This document shows, one piece after another, positions 39,544 through 47,727 of a DNA stretch of 64,000 nucleotides (position 1 is its first letter; every line of letters starts with the position of its first letter). Source of the DNA: Zeimonas sp032027205 (GTDB taxonomy: Bacteria > Pseudomonadota > Gammaproteobacteria > Burkholderiales > Burkholderiaceae_E). The position numbers and the translations under genes were made by a program. Below the pieces are notes generated by a model that saw only the letters and a list, made by a program, of their open reading frames with translations, had not been told where the DNA came from and made no database searches. The DNA is taken from the NCBI GenBank assembly GCA_032027205.1, contig JAVSMN010000001.1:1550001-1614000 (forward strand). Reading direction: 5' to 3'.

Positions 39544-41862
39544 GTGAACACAGCCACCTACGGGCGCTACGGCAGCGGCCAGGCCGTCCGACGCCTGGAG
39601 GACTACACGCTGGTCACCGGGCGCGGCGCCTTCGCCGACGATTTCAATGCGCAGGGCCAGGCGCATTTGTTCCTGCTGCGTTCGCCGCACGCGCACGCGC
39701 GCATCGTCTCGATCGACGCGGCAGCGGCCCGGCGCATACCCGGCGTCATCGCCGTATTCATCGGCGAAGACCTCGTCGCCGCCGGCGTCGCACCCTTTCC
39801 CGGTCCTCCGTTCCAGCGCCCCGACGGATCGCCCGCCGCGTCGCCCGAGCGCCGCGCGCTCGCGGTCGAACGCGTGCGCTTCGTCGGCGAAGCGGTCGCC
39901 GCGATCGTCGCCGAGACGGCGGCCGTCGCCGAGGAAGCGCGCGACGCGATCGTCGTCGACTACGACCCGCTGCCCGCGGTCGTCGACGCGCAGCAGGCCG
40001 TCGCGCCCGACGCGCCGCTGGTCTTCGACGGCGCGCCGGGCAACGTCGCGGCAATGACGCGCTACGGCGACCGCGCGGCCGCCGACGCGGCCTTCGCAGC
40101 CGCCGCGCACGTCGTCGAGCAGGACATCGTCAACCAGCGGCTCGCGCCGTCGCCGCTCGAGCCGCGCACCGTGCTCGCGATGCCCGATCGCGAAAGCGGC
40201 CGCCTGACGCTGCGCATGAGCACGCAGATGCCCGGCGGCGCGCGCGACTCGCTGGCGGCACTGTTGGGCCGCCCGATCGAGAGCATCCGAGTGCTGGCCG
40301 GCGACGTCGGCGGCGGCTTCGGCATGAAGACCGGCCTGTATCCCGAAGACGCGGTAGTCGCATGGTGCGCGCAGGAACTGCAGCGCCCGATCAAGTGGCG
40401 CGCCGACCGTAGCGACGAGTTCCTCGGCGCGGCGCACGGCCGCGACCTGCGCAGCCGCGCTGCGCTCGCGCTCGACGCGCAGGGGCGCATCCTCGCGCTG
40501 CGCATCCGCTCGGAAGCGAACGTCGGCGCCTATGCGACGCCCACCGGCGTGGCGATCCAGTTGCTGGTCGGCCCGTGGGTGCAGACCAGCGTCTACGACA
40601 TCGCGACCATCGACTTCGAGTTCCGCGCGGTGCTCACCAACACCACGCCGACCGGCGCCTACCGTGGCGCGGGGCGACCCGAAGCGATCTACCTGATCGA
40701 GCGCCTGATCGACGCCGCCGCGCATCGGCTCTCGCTCGATCCGGTCGAGCTGCGCCGGCGCAACCTGATCGCGCCGCAACGGATGCCGTACCGCAACCCG
40801 ATGGGCCAGGTCTACGACAGCGGACACTTCGAGTCGATGCTCGACCAGGCGCTCGCGCTGGCACACTGGGACGGCTTCGATGCGCGGCTGGCCCGGTCGA
40901 AGGCGCGCGGGCGGCTGCGCGGACGCGGCATCGTCACCTTCCTCGAATGGACCGGCGGCAACGCGCTCGAAGAGCGCGTAACGATCGACGTCACGCCGGA
41001 CGGCATCATCGAGATCGCATCGGCCACGCAGGCGATGGGCCAGGGCATCGCCACCTCGTACGCACAACTGGCCGTCGACGTCTTCCAGGTGCCGATCGAA
41101 CGCATCCGCATCGTGCAGGGCGACACCGATCGCGGCGCCGGCTTCGGCAGCGCCGGATCGCGCTCGCTGTTCACCGGCGGATCGGCGGTGCAGGTCGGCT
41201 CGCAGCGAACGGTTCAGAAAGCGCAGGAACTCGCCGCCGAGCACTTCGAAACGAAGGCCGAGGACGTCGAATACGCCGACGGCGAGTTTCGCGTCGTCGG
41301 CACCGACCGCAGCATCGGACTGTTCGAGCTCGCCGGCCGCGCTCCGGGCGAGCGCATCAGCGTCGACTCGACGACCGCCGTCGACGCACCGAGCTGGCCG
41401 AACGCCTGCCACGTGAGCGAGGTCGAGATCGACCCCGACACCGGCGACGTCGAGGTGGTCGCGTACTGCTCGATGAACGACGTCGGCCGCGTCGTCAACC
41501 CGACCATCGTGCGCGGCCAGCTCGAAGGCGGCGCGACGCAGGGCATCGGCCAGGCGCTGTGCGAAGGCGTTGCATACGACGCGGACAGCGGACAGCTGCT
41601 GTCGGCGAGCTTTCTCGACTACGCGCTGCCGCGCGCGGAGCTCACGCCGCCCTTCCGCATGGAGATGGACACGTCGATCCCGTGTCGCACGAATCCGCTC
41701 GGCGTGAAAGGCGTCGGCGAACTCGGTACGATCGGCGCAACGCCGTGCGTGTTCAACTCGGTGGTCGATGCGTTGTGGCGCGCGGGGGCGGGGGAAAGAG
41801 CGCTGGACCTGCAGATGCCGCTGGTGCGGGAGAAGGTGTGGGGGGCGTTGCGGGGCGGGTGA
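39544..41862 (+). CDS. Xanthine-dehydrogenase-family molybdopterin subunit, form II CoxL-like, orphan
   Basis: Large subunit of a molybdenum hydroxylase. It has 772 residues from a GTG with GGAGG seven bases upstream. Motifs: Mo-pterin loop GGGFGMKTG, the active-site loop AYRGAGR (372-378) that marks form II CoxL-like proteins rather than true CO dehydrogenase, QAMGQGIATS, and the catalytic Glu726 in GVGELG. No FAD or 2Fe-2S subunit gene is next to it, so it must take partners from elsewhere or act in an unusual complex. Its 3' end overlaps the convergent patatin gene by 110 bases. Confidence 0.88.
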   Translation: MNTATYGRYGSGQAVRRLEDYTLVTGRGAFADDFNAQGQAHLFLLRSPHAHARIVSIDAAAARRIPGVIAVFIGEDLVAAGVAPFPGPPFQRPDGSPAASPERRALAVERVRFVGEAVAAIVAETAAVAEEARDAIVVDYDPLPAVVDAQQAVAPDAPLVFDGAPGNVAAMTRYGDRAAADAAFAAAAHVVEQDIVNQRLAPSPLEPRTVLAMPDRESGRLTLRMSTQMPGGARDSLAALLGRPIESIRVLAGDVGGGFGMKTGLYPEDAVVAWCAQELQRPIKWRADRSDEFLGAAHGRDLRSRAALALDAQGRILALRIRSEANVGAYATPTGVAIQLLVGPWVQTSVYDIATIDFEFRAVLTNTTPTGAYRGAGRPEAIYLIERLIDAAAHRLSLDPVELRRRNLIAPQRMPYRNPMGQVYDSGHFESMLDQALALAHWDGFDARLARSKARGRLRGRGIVTFLEWTGGNALEERVTIDVTPDGIIEIASATQAMGQGIATSYAQLAVDVFQVPIERIRIVQGDTDRGAGFGSAGSRSLFTGGSAVQVGSQRTVQKAQELAAEHFETKAEDVEYADGEFRVVGTDRSIGLFELAGRAPGERISVDSTTAVDAPSWPNACHVSEVEIDPDTGDVEVVAYCSMNDVGRVVNPTIVRGQLEGGATQGIGQALCEGVAYDADSGQLLSASFLDYALPRAELTPPFRMEMDTSIPCRTNPLGVKGVGELGTIGATPCVFNSVVDALWRAGAGERALDLQMPLVREKVWGALRGG

Positions 41863-42799
41863 CGGGGGGCGACGAGCGTGCTCCACTCCCATTCGAGCGG
41901 GTCGTTGCAGCGGCCGAGCTGCCGCCTTGCGAGACCGCGCCGCCGAATCCCCGCCCCTCGCCCTCGAACCACCTCACAAATCCCTCCCCATCCTCCCTCC
42001 CCTGCCGCCACGTGTGCTCGTAGGTATCCGGCGCCGTGTAATCCCAGCTCGACGCAGCCACCTTGCGCGACGGCTGCACATACACCCTGCCTTTCAGCAC
42101 GAACACGTCCGGGTACTTCGGATAGCGTCGCGTCGCCAGCACCAGCGTCAGCCCCGACGCCTCGTCGACGACGTCCACCGGCACGTTGTCGACGAGCCCG
42201 CCATCGAGCGCGGGGCGCCCGTCGTGCAGGACGAGCGGCGTGAACGGCGGCGTGCAACTCGACGCCATGATCAGCTCGACCAGCGCATCGACATCACTGC
42301 AGTCCTGCACGCGCACCACTTCGCGCGTGAAGCCCAGCGCGCGCCCGAAGCGCGGATGCAGCGGTCGCAGCAGGTACTTCTCGATGTTGTAGCCGACGAG
42401 TCCGAGCGCGACCGCGCTGCGCGGACCGAGGCCGCGCGGCAGCCGCGAGAACGGCACGCGGATTTCGGGCGCGCTGTGCATCAGCCGCGCGAAGTGCTCG
42501 CCGCCGAGCAGCGTGCACAACGCTTCGCGATAGATCGCGTCGTGCGGGAAGACGCGCTCGCCGCGGCGAAACAGGTTCATCGGATACGCATTGCGCGGAT
42601 TGCTGCGTAACGCGCGACGGTAGTGATCGAGCGCTGCCTGCGTGTCGTTGGCATGCAGCAGGCAGGCGGTGGCGGCGCCCGCCGAAACCGCTGCGATCAC
42701 GCGCGGCTTCAGGTCGATCGCCGGCGCGACGACCTCCCAGAATCCCGCCTGCCACCAGCAGCGGTTGCCGCCGCCCGCGAACACCACCTGCTCGAACAC
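41753..42799 (-). CDS. Patatin-like phospholipase
   Basis: Lipid acyl hydrolase with a Ser-Asp dyad. It has 348 residues from a GTG with an AGGAAGAG ribosome site. Oxyanion loop FAGGGNRCWWQAGF, nucleophile Ser39 in AAVSAGAA (a variant of GxSxG), catalytic Asp199 in DGG. After about residue 300 the chain becomes a low-complexity Pro/Ala/Ser tail that runs antisense to the end of the molybdenum-hydroxylase gene, so the C-terminus may not be conserved. Confidence 0.85.
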   Translation of the reverse strand: MFEQVVFAGGGNRCWWQAGFWEVVAPAIDLKPRVIAAVSAGAATACLLHANDTQAALDHYRRALRSNPRNAYPMNLFRRGERVFPHDAIYREALCTLLGGEHFARLMHSAPEIRVPFSRLPRGLGPRSAVALGLVGYNIEKYLLRPLHPRFGRALGFTREVVRVQDCSDVDALVELIMASSCTPPFTPLVLHDGRPALDGGLVDNVPVDVVDEASGLTLVLATRRYPKYPDVFVLKGRVYVQPSRKVAASSWDYTAPDTYEHTWRQGREDGEGFVRWFEGEGRGFGGAVSQGGSSAAATTRSNGSGARSSPPVTRPATPPTPSPAPAASAGPALFPPPPRATTHRPPS

Positions 42800-42923
42800 G
42801 TTCTCTTCCTGTCGGTCGTGGAGGACACGCGACGCCGCGCTACACTCGTTCGGCGCCGGCGACGCACGCGTCTTCCGATGGGCTTCGCTGGCGCGCCCCG
42901 AATCCTTCTCCTTCCCGCGGACC

Positions 42924-43412
42924 ATGCCCCTGCGCATTCTCGCCACCGGCGGAACCTTCGACAAACGCTACGATCCCGTCACCGGCGAACTCGGTTTCGG
43001 CGAATCGCATCTGCCGTCGATCGTCGAACGCGCACGGCTTGCGGGCGACGTGACGGTGCAGGTCGTACTGCTGATCGACAGCCTCGAAATGCGCGATGAG
43101 CACCGCACCCAGGTGCTCGACGCGTGTCGCGCCGCGCCCGAATCGATGCTCGTCATCGTGCACGGCACCGACACGATGGTCGAGACGGCTGCCGTACTCG
43201 GGAAGGCGGCGCTGCCGAAGACGATCGTTCTCACGGGTGCGATGGTGCCGTTCTCGGTCGATCACTCCGACGCGACCTTCAATCTCGGCGCGGCGGTCGC
43301 GTTCGCGCGGTCGCTTCCGCACGGCGTCTGGGTCGCGATGAATGGCGTGGCGCGCCCCTGGTCGGACGTGCGCAAGAACCGCGCAGCGGGAATCTTCGAA
43401 TCGCTCGGCTGA
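42924..43412 (+). CDS. One-domain asparaginase-like protein
   Basis: It has 162 residues, about half of a normal L-asparaginase. The N-terminal domain motifs are present: LATGGTFDKRYD with the nucleophile Thr, HGTDTMVETAAVLG with the second catalytic Thr/Asp, and VLTGAMVPFSVDHSDATFNL. The C-terminal domain that completes the active site across the dimer is missing. The downstream sequence shows no frameshifted remainder, so it is a genuine short form rather than a broken gene. Confidence 0.82.
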   Translation: MPLRILATGGTFDKRYDPVTGELGFGESHLPSIVERARLAGDVTVQVVLLIDSLEMRDEHRTQVLDACRAAPESMLVIVHGTDTMVETAAVLGKAALPKTIVLTGAMVPFSVDHSDATFNLGAAVAFARSLPHGVWVAMNGVARPWSDVRKNRAAGIFESLG

Positions 43413-43528
43413 CGGGGCACCGACCCCTGCAGCCCGCCGCGCGCGATGTGACCACCTTGCGAGTCACCGTCGCGAAATCCGGTTTCCCGGTCGTCGGCGC
43501 CACCGCGTTCGCCGGATCCCCGTCACAG

Positions 43529-43544
43529 CTGTATAAAATCACAC
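43529..43544 (+). promoter_or_regulatory. LexA-box-like site overlapping a -10 (TATAAA) upstream of the helicase operon
   Basis: CTGTATAAAATCACAC matches the enterobacterial SOS-box pattern CTGTATATATATACAG at 11 of 16 positions; the right arm is weak (CACAC). TATAAA within it could be the -10 of the operon promoter, 38 bases before the GTG. Confidence 0.35.
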
Positions 43545-43581
43545 CCATTGCTTTGTTTGGATGGGCAGGGAAGAAGGCACC

Positions 43582-45930
43582 GTGGAAGATCGCGACCTCG
43601 CCCTCGCAGCGGAGATCGCCCAGCCGGCCGGCGTGAACGACGAACCACCGCGTTACCGCGTCGCCGTACGTACGCTGTGCGAGTTCACGGCTCGCCAGGG
43701 CGACCTCGACCTGCGCTTCACGCCGACGCCGTCGGCCGAGGACGGCATCGAGGGCCACCGAACGATCGCCTCGCGCCGCGCGGCGGGTTACCGCAGCGAA
43801 GTGAGCGTCGAGGCGCGTCATCGGAGCCTGCTGGTGCGCGGACGCATCGACGGCTACGACGCCGCGGCGGGTCGTCTCGAGGAGTTCAAGACGTACCGGG
43901 GCGATCTCTCGCGCGTGCCGGCGAACCACCGGCACCTGCACTGGGCACAGGCCAGGGTGTACGGCTGGCTGCTGTGTCTTCAGCTCGGCCTCGATCGGCT
44001 CGACATCGCGCTCGTCTACTTCGACATCGACTCGCGAACGGAAACCCCGCTCGTCGAAGCCTGCAACGCGCAGGAGTTGCGCCATTTCTTCGAGACGCAG
44101 TGCGAGCGCTTTCTCGCCTGGGCCGAGCAGGAGAGCAGTCACCGCAGCAGGCGCGACGCGGCGCTGCAGCAGTTGACGTGGCCCCTGACGGGCTTCCGTC
44201 GCGGCCAGCGCGAACTCGCCACCGCGGTCTTCAACGCCGCACGCTCGCGTCGGCGGCTGCTCGCGCAGGCGCCCACCGGCATCGGCAAGACGATGGCGAC
44301 GTTGTTTCCGCTGCTCAAGGCGGCGCCGACACAAGGCATCGACAAGATCTTCTTCCTCACCGCAAAGACGTCCGGACGCGCGCTCGCGCTCGATGCGATG
44401 GCGCAGTTGCGCACGCATGCACCGGAGCTGCCACTACGCACCGTGGCGCTGGTCACGCGCGACATCGCCTGCGAGCACCCGGACCGCGCGTGCCACGGCG
44501 AGTCGTGTCCGCTCGCCCGAGGGTTCTACGATCGCCTGCCCGCCGCACGCGCGCAGGCCATCGCGCAGCGCGAGGCGAGTGGCGACGGGTTGAGGGACGT
44601 TGCCCGCAGCCACCACGTCTGCCCCTACTACCTGACGCAGGAGCTCGCGCGCTGGGCCGACGTGGTGGTCGCCGACGTCAACTACTTCTTCGATACCGGC
44701 GCGCCGCTGCACGCGGCGACGCTCGCGAACCAGTGGCGCGTGGGCGTGCTCGTCGACGAAGCGCACAACCTGGTCGATCGTGCACGTGCGATGCACAGCG
44801 CAACGCTCGACCCGACTGCGTTCGCCGCCGTGCGAGCCTCGGCACCAGTCGGGCTGAAACGCCCGCTCGATCGGCTGCAGCGCCAGTGGCGCACGCTCGC
44901 GCGCGCGCAGACCGAACCGTTCAGCGTCTGCGCCGCGCCGCCCCAAAACCTGGTCACGGCGCTGCAGCAGGCGGCCGCCGCCCTCGGCGAGCACCTTGCC
45001 CACGCACCGGAGAGCGCCGACCGCGAACTGCTGCAGTTCTACTTCGACGCGCTGCACTTCCTGCGAGTGCACGAGTCGTGCGACGCGCACTGGCAGTTCG
45101 ACATCACCCTGCGACACGCGCGCGCCCCCCGCAGCGACGCCGTGCTCTGCCTGCGCAACGTGGTCCCCGCGCCCGTCCTGCGCGCGCGGCTGGCCGCGGC
45201 GCACAGCGCTGTGTTGTTTTCGGCCACCCTGCAACCATTCCGCTTCTACACGGACATGCTCGGACTGCCCGACGACACGGTAACCGTGGACGTCGACAGT
45301 CCCTTCGATGCGGCGCAACTCGGCGTGAAGGTCGCGCGGCACGTCTCTACCCGCTATGCCGACCGCGGCGCGTCGCTGCCGGCGCTGGTCGCGCTCATCG
45401 CCCATCAGTTCGCGCAGGCGCCTGGCAACTACCTCGCGTTCTTCAGCAGCTTCGAGTACCTCGAGCAGGCGCTCGGTTGCCTGCGTGAACGGCATCCCGG
45501 CATCGCCACCTGGGTGCAGACGCGCGGCATGATGCCCGCAGATCGTGAACGGTTCCTGGGTCGCTTCGTCGAAGGCGGACAGGGCGTCGGCTTCGCGGTG
45601 CTGGGCGGCGCGTTCGGCGAAGGCGTCGACTTGCCTGGCTCGCGGCTGGTGGGCGCCTTCATCGCCACGCTCGGACTGCCGCCGCTGAACCCGGTGAACG
45701 AGGCGCTGCGCGATCGCATGCAGGCGCTCTTCGGCGCCGGGTACGACTACGTCTATCTCTATCCCGGCCTGCAGAAGGTGGTGCAGGCGGCCGGCCGCGT
45801 GATCCGCGGGCCCGAGGACCGCGGAGTCGTGCATCTGATCGACGACCGCTTCGCGCGCCGCGACGTACGCAGGTTGCTTCCCGCCTGGTGGGTCATCGAC
45901 GAAGAACGCGAGACGACGTCATGGCACTGA
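43582..45930 (+). CDS. XPD/DinG-type Fe-S helicase with N-terminal Cas4/RecB-like nuclease domain
   Basis: It has 782 residues from a GTG with GAAGAAGG 4 bases upstream; an ATG at 43561 has no ribosome site. Residues about 65-135 form a PD-(D/E)XK domain: GRIDGYD (Asp90), LEEFK (Lys103) and QARVYGW. The helicase follows: Walker A APTGIGKT (231-238), Fe-S cysteines 297, 304, 309 and 347, DEAH box (392-395), and motif VI QAAGRVIRGPEDRG. It probably unwinds and cuts damaged or branched DNA. The downstream nuclease gene overlaps by 10 bases, so they act together. Confidence 0.88.
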   Translation: MEDRDLALAAEIAQPAGVNDEPPRYRVAVRTLCEFTARQGDLDLRFTPTPSAEDGIEGHRTIASRRAAGYRSEVSVEARHRSLLVRGRIDGYDAAAGRLEEFKTYRGDLSRVPANHRHLHWAQARVYGWLLCLQLGLDRLDIALVYFDIDSRTETPLVEACNAQELRHFFETQCERFLAWAEQESSHRSRRDAALQQLTWPLTGFRRGQRELATAVFNAARSRRRLLAQAPTGIGKTMATLFPLLKAAPTQGIDKIFFLTAKTSGRALALDAMAQLRTHAPELPLRTVALVTRDIACEHPDRACHGESCPLARGFYDRLPAARAQAIAQREASGDGLRDVARSHHVCPYYLTQELARWADVVVADVNYFFDTGAPLHAATLANQWRVGVLVDEAHNLVDRARAMHSATLDPTAFAAVRASAPVGLKRPLDRLQRQWRTLARAQTEPFSVCAAPPQNLVTALQQAAAALGEHLAHAPESADRELLQFYFDALHFLRVHESCDAHWQFDITLRHARAPRSDAVLCLRNVVPAPVLRARLAAAHSAVLFSATLQPFRFYTDMLGLPDDTVTVDVDSPFDAAQLGVKVARHVSTRYADRGASLPALVALIAHQFAQAPGNYLAFFSSFEYLEQALGCLRERHPGIATWVQTRGMMPADRERFLGRFVEGGQGVGFAVLGGAFGEGVDLPGSRLVGAFIATLGLPPLNPVNEALRDRMQALFGAGYDYVYLYPGLQKVVQAAGRVIRGPEDRGVVHLIDDRFARRDVRRLLPAWWVIDEERETTSWH

Positions 45931-46634
45931 ACCCCACGCTGCCCGCCGGCATCGGCGTCGCGCATTGCCGCCGCCTGCGTGCGGTCTGGCGGTCGGCCGG
46001 CTGGCCCTGCCAGGACCTGGTCGAAGTCGAACTGCTCGCCGCGGGCCTGCTCGAACGCCGGCGCGACGACGCCGGGCGAGAAACGCTGCGCGTCACCGAC
46101 GCCGGCGTGCAGGTGCTCGACTCGACCCTTCAACGCAACCGCGCCGCACGTAGCGCGCACGAGGCGCTGGTCGAGCGGGTGTCGCGCGAGATGCAACGCG
46201 ACGGTCGCCTCGTCTGGCGCGGCCTCGCGCTGCGCGCGCCGGTGCCGGCCGACGGACGCACGCAATGGGCGATGGCGATTCCCGACGTCTTCTCGATCCG
46301 CCACACCACCGCCGAAGACCGGGTCGAGCCAGTCGTGCACGAAATCAAGGTGCAGCGCGCCGACCTGCTGAGCGATCTGCGGCACGAATCCAAACGAGCC
46401 GCGTATCTCGCGCTGTCGAGCCAGTGCTGGTACGTGCTCGCCGCCGGCGTCGGTCGCGCCGAAGAAATCCCCCCCGAGTACGGCGTGATCCTCGCGCACG
46501 ACGACGCACGCGCATTCGAGATGGCACGGGCCGCGCCGAAGCGAGCGATGCGACCGCCGCTGGCGATGTGGATGGCGCTCGCCAGGGCCAACGCCGAGCC
46601 AGCGCAGGAGGACGATGCGCAGGGCTGCCTGTGA
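45921..46634 (+). CDS. MmcB-like PD-(D/E)XK nuclease
   Basis: It has 237 residues. The N-terminal 75 residues look like a winged helix (DLVEVELLAAGLLERRRDD, LRVTDAGVQVL). Residues 118-190 carry the nuclease core: AIPDVF (Asp122), HEIKVQRADLLSDLRH (Glu141, Lys143) and the late CWYVLAAG and PPEYGVIL blocks seen in MmcB, a DNA-repair endonuclease linked to imuB/mutagenesis genes. The start overlaps the helicase stop by 10 bases. No imuB or dnaE2 is nearby. Confidence 0.75.
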   Translation: MALNPTLPAGIGVAHCRRLRAVWRSAGWPCQDLVEVELLAAGLLERRRDDAGRETLRVTDAGVQVLDSTLQRNRAARSAHEALVERVSREMQRDGRLVWRGLALRAPVPADGRTQWAMAIPDVFSIRHTTAEDRVEPVVHEIKVQRADLLSDLRHESKRAAYLALSSQCWYVLAAGVGRAEEIPPEYGVILAHDDARAFEMARAAPKRAMRPPLAMWMALARANAEPAQEDDAQGCL

Positions 46635-46677
46635 TCGCTAACCACAGGTCGCGACTGCAACGACACCGCCCGGAGTT

Positions 46678-47727
46678 CTAGCCCCGCACGAGCCGGCGCG
46701 CCGCTTCCGCGATCCTCTCGGCATCCACCCGCGCAACGTGCTCGAGCGGCGCCGAATAACCGACCGGCACGCGCGGCGCCCCCACGCGTGCGACGCGGCA
46801 GATGCCGCGCTCGGCGAGCGTCGCGACGATCTCCGCGCCGAAGCCGGCGACCTGCACCGCCTCGTGCGCGACGAGCACACGTCCGGTACGAGCGGCCGAC
46901 GCCTCGACCGCCGCGCGATCCCAGGGCCAGATCGTGCGCAAGTCGATCACTTCGGCGTCGATGCCGTCGGCCTCGAGCGAACGCGCCGCAGCCAGCGACT
47001 CGTGCACGGTTCGGCTCCACGACACGATGCTCAGCTCGCGCCCTGGGCGCACGATGCGCGCGCGTCCGAGCGGCGCCTCCGCGTCGACGTCCACCTCGCC
47101 CTCGTGCCCCCACAACTCCTTGTGCTCGAGATAGGCGACGGGATCCCCGCTGGCCAGGCTCGCGCGCAGCAACGAGTAGTTGTCCTGCGGCGTCGCCGGG
47201 CACACGACGACGAGTCCCGGCACGTGCGCGAACCACGCCTCGAGCGACTGTGAATGCTGCGCGGCCGACGCACTCCAGATGCCGATCGGCATTCGCACGA
47301 CCATCGGCACGCGGCCCTGGCCACCGAACATGAAGCGATTCTTCGCTGCCTGGTTGACGATCTCGTCCATCGCGCACAGCGCGAAGTCGACGACGCGCAT
47401 CTCGACGACCGGCTTCAAACCGGTGAGCGCCATGCCGACGGCGGCGCCGGCGATCGTCGCCTCCGAGATCGGCGTGTCGATGACGCGCTCGGCTCCAAAG
47501 CGCTCGAGCAGGCCGCGGTACTGGCCGAAGATGCCGCCGCGGCCGAGGTCCTCGCCGAGCGCGACGACGCGCGGGTCGCGTTCCATCTGGTGCGCGAGCG
47601 CGGCCGCTGCCGCCTGCGCGTACGTCATCGTGCGCGCCGCGTCGCCAGTGCGCGCATCGCCGGTTCCCGCCGCGTCGCCCATGCGCGCGGCCCCGCGCGC
47701 TCCTGCCCCGTCGTTCAACTGAACCAT
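46678..47727 (-). CDS. 2-oxoacid dehydrogenase E1 component, beta subunit
   Basis: Beta half of a thiamine-diphosphate E1 (acetoin, pyruvate or branched-chain type). It has 349 residues from MVQLNDGAG, overlapping the alpha stop by 13 bases; MTYAQAAAAALAHQM at 47628 is where family similarity starts. Motifs: ALGEDLGRGGIFGQYRGL, ISEATIAGAAVGMALTGLKP, and VIDLRTIWPWD. The first 33 residues are a Gly/Ala/Asp repeat (MGDAAGTGDARTGDAA). No E2 or E3 gene is present in the window. Confidence 0.88.
   Translation of the reverse strand: MVQLNDGAGARGAARMGDAAGTGDARTGDAARTMTYAQAAAAALAHQMERDPRVVALGEDLGRGGIFGQYRGLLERFGAERVIDTPISEATIAGAAVGMALTGLKPVVEMRVVDFALCAMDEIVNQAAKNRFMFGGQGRVPMVVRMPIGIWSASAAQHSQSLEAWFAHVPGLVVVCPATPQDNYSLLRASLASGDPVAYLEHKELWGHEGEVDVDAEAPLGRARIVRPGRELSIVSWSRTVHESLAAARSLEADGIDAEVIDLRTIWPWDRAAVEASAARTGRVLVAHEAVQVAGFGAEIVATLAERGICRVARVGAPRVPVGYSAPLEHVARVDAERIAEAARRLVRG

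Noticed and set aside
43413..43581. Pseudogene remainder of asparaginase after the short gene
   Set aside because: Reading all frames after 43412 gives no C-terminal asparaginase motif, so the short form is taken as complete.
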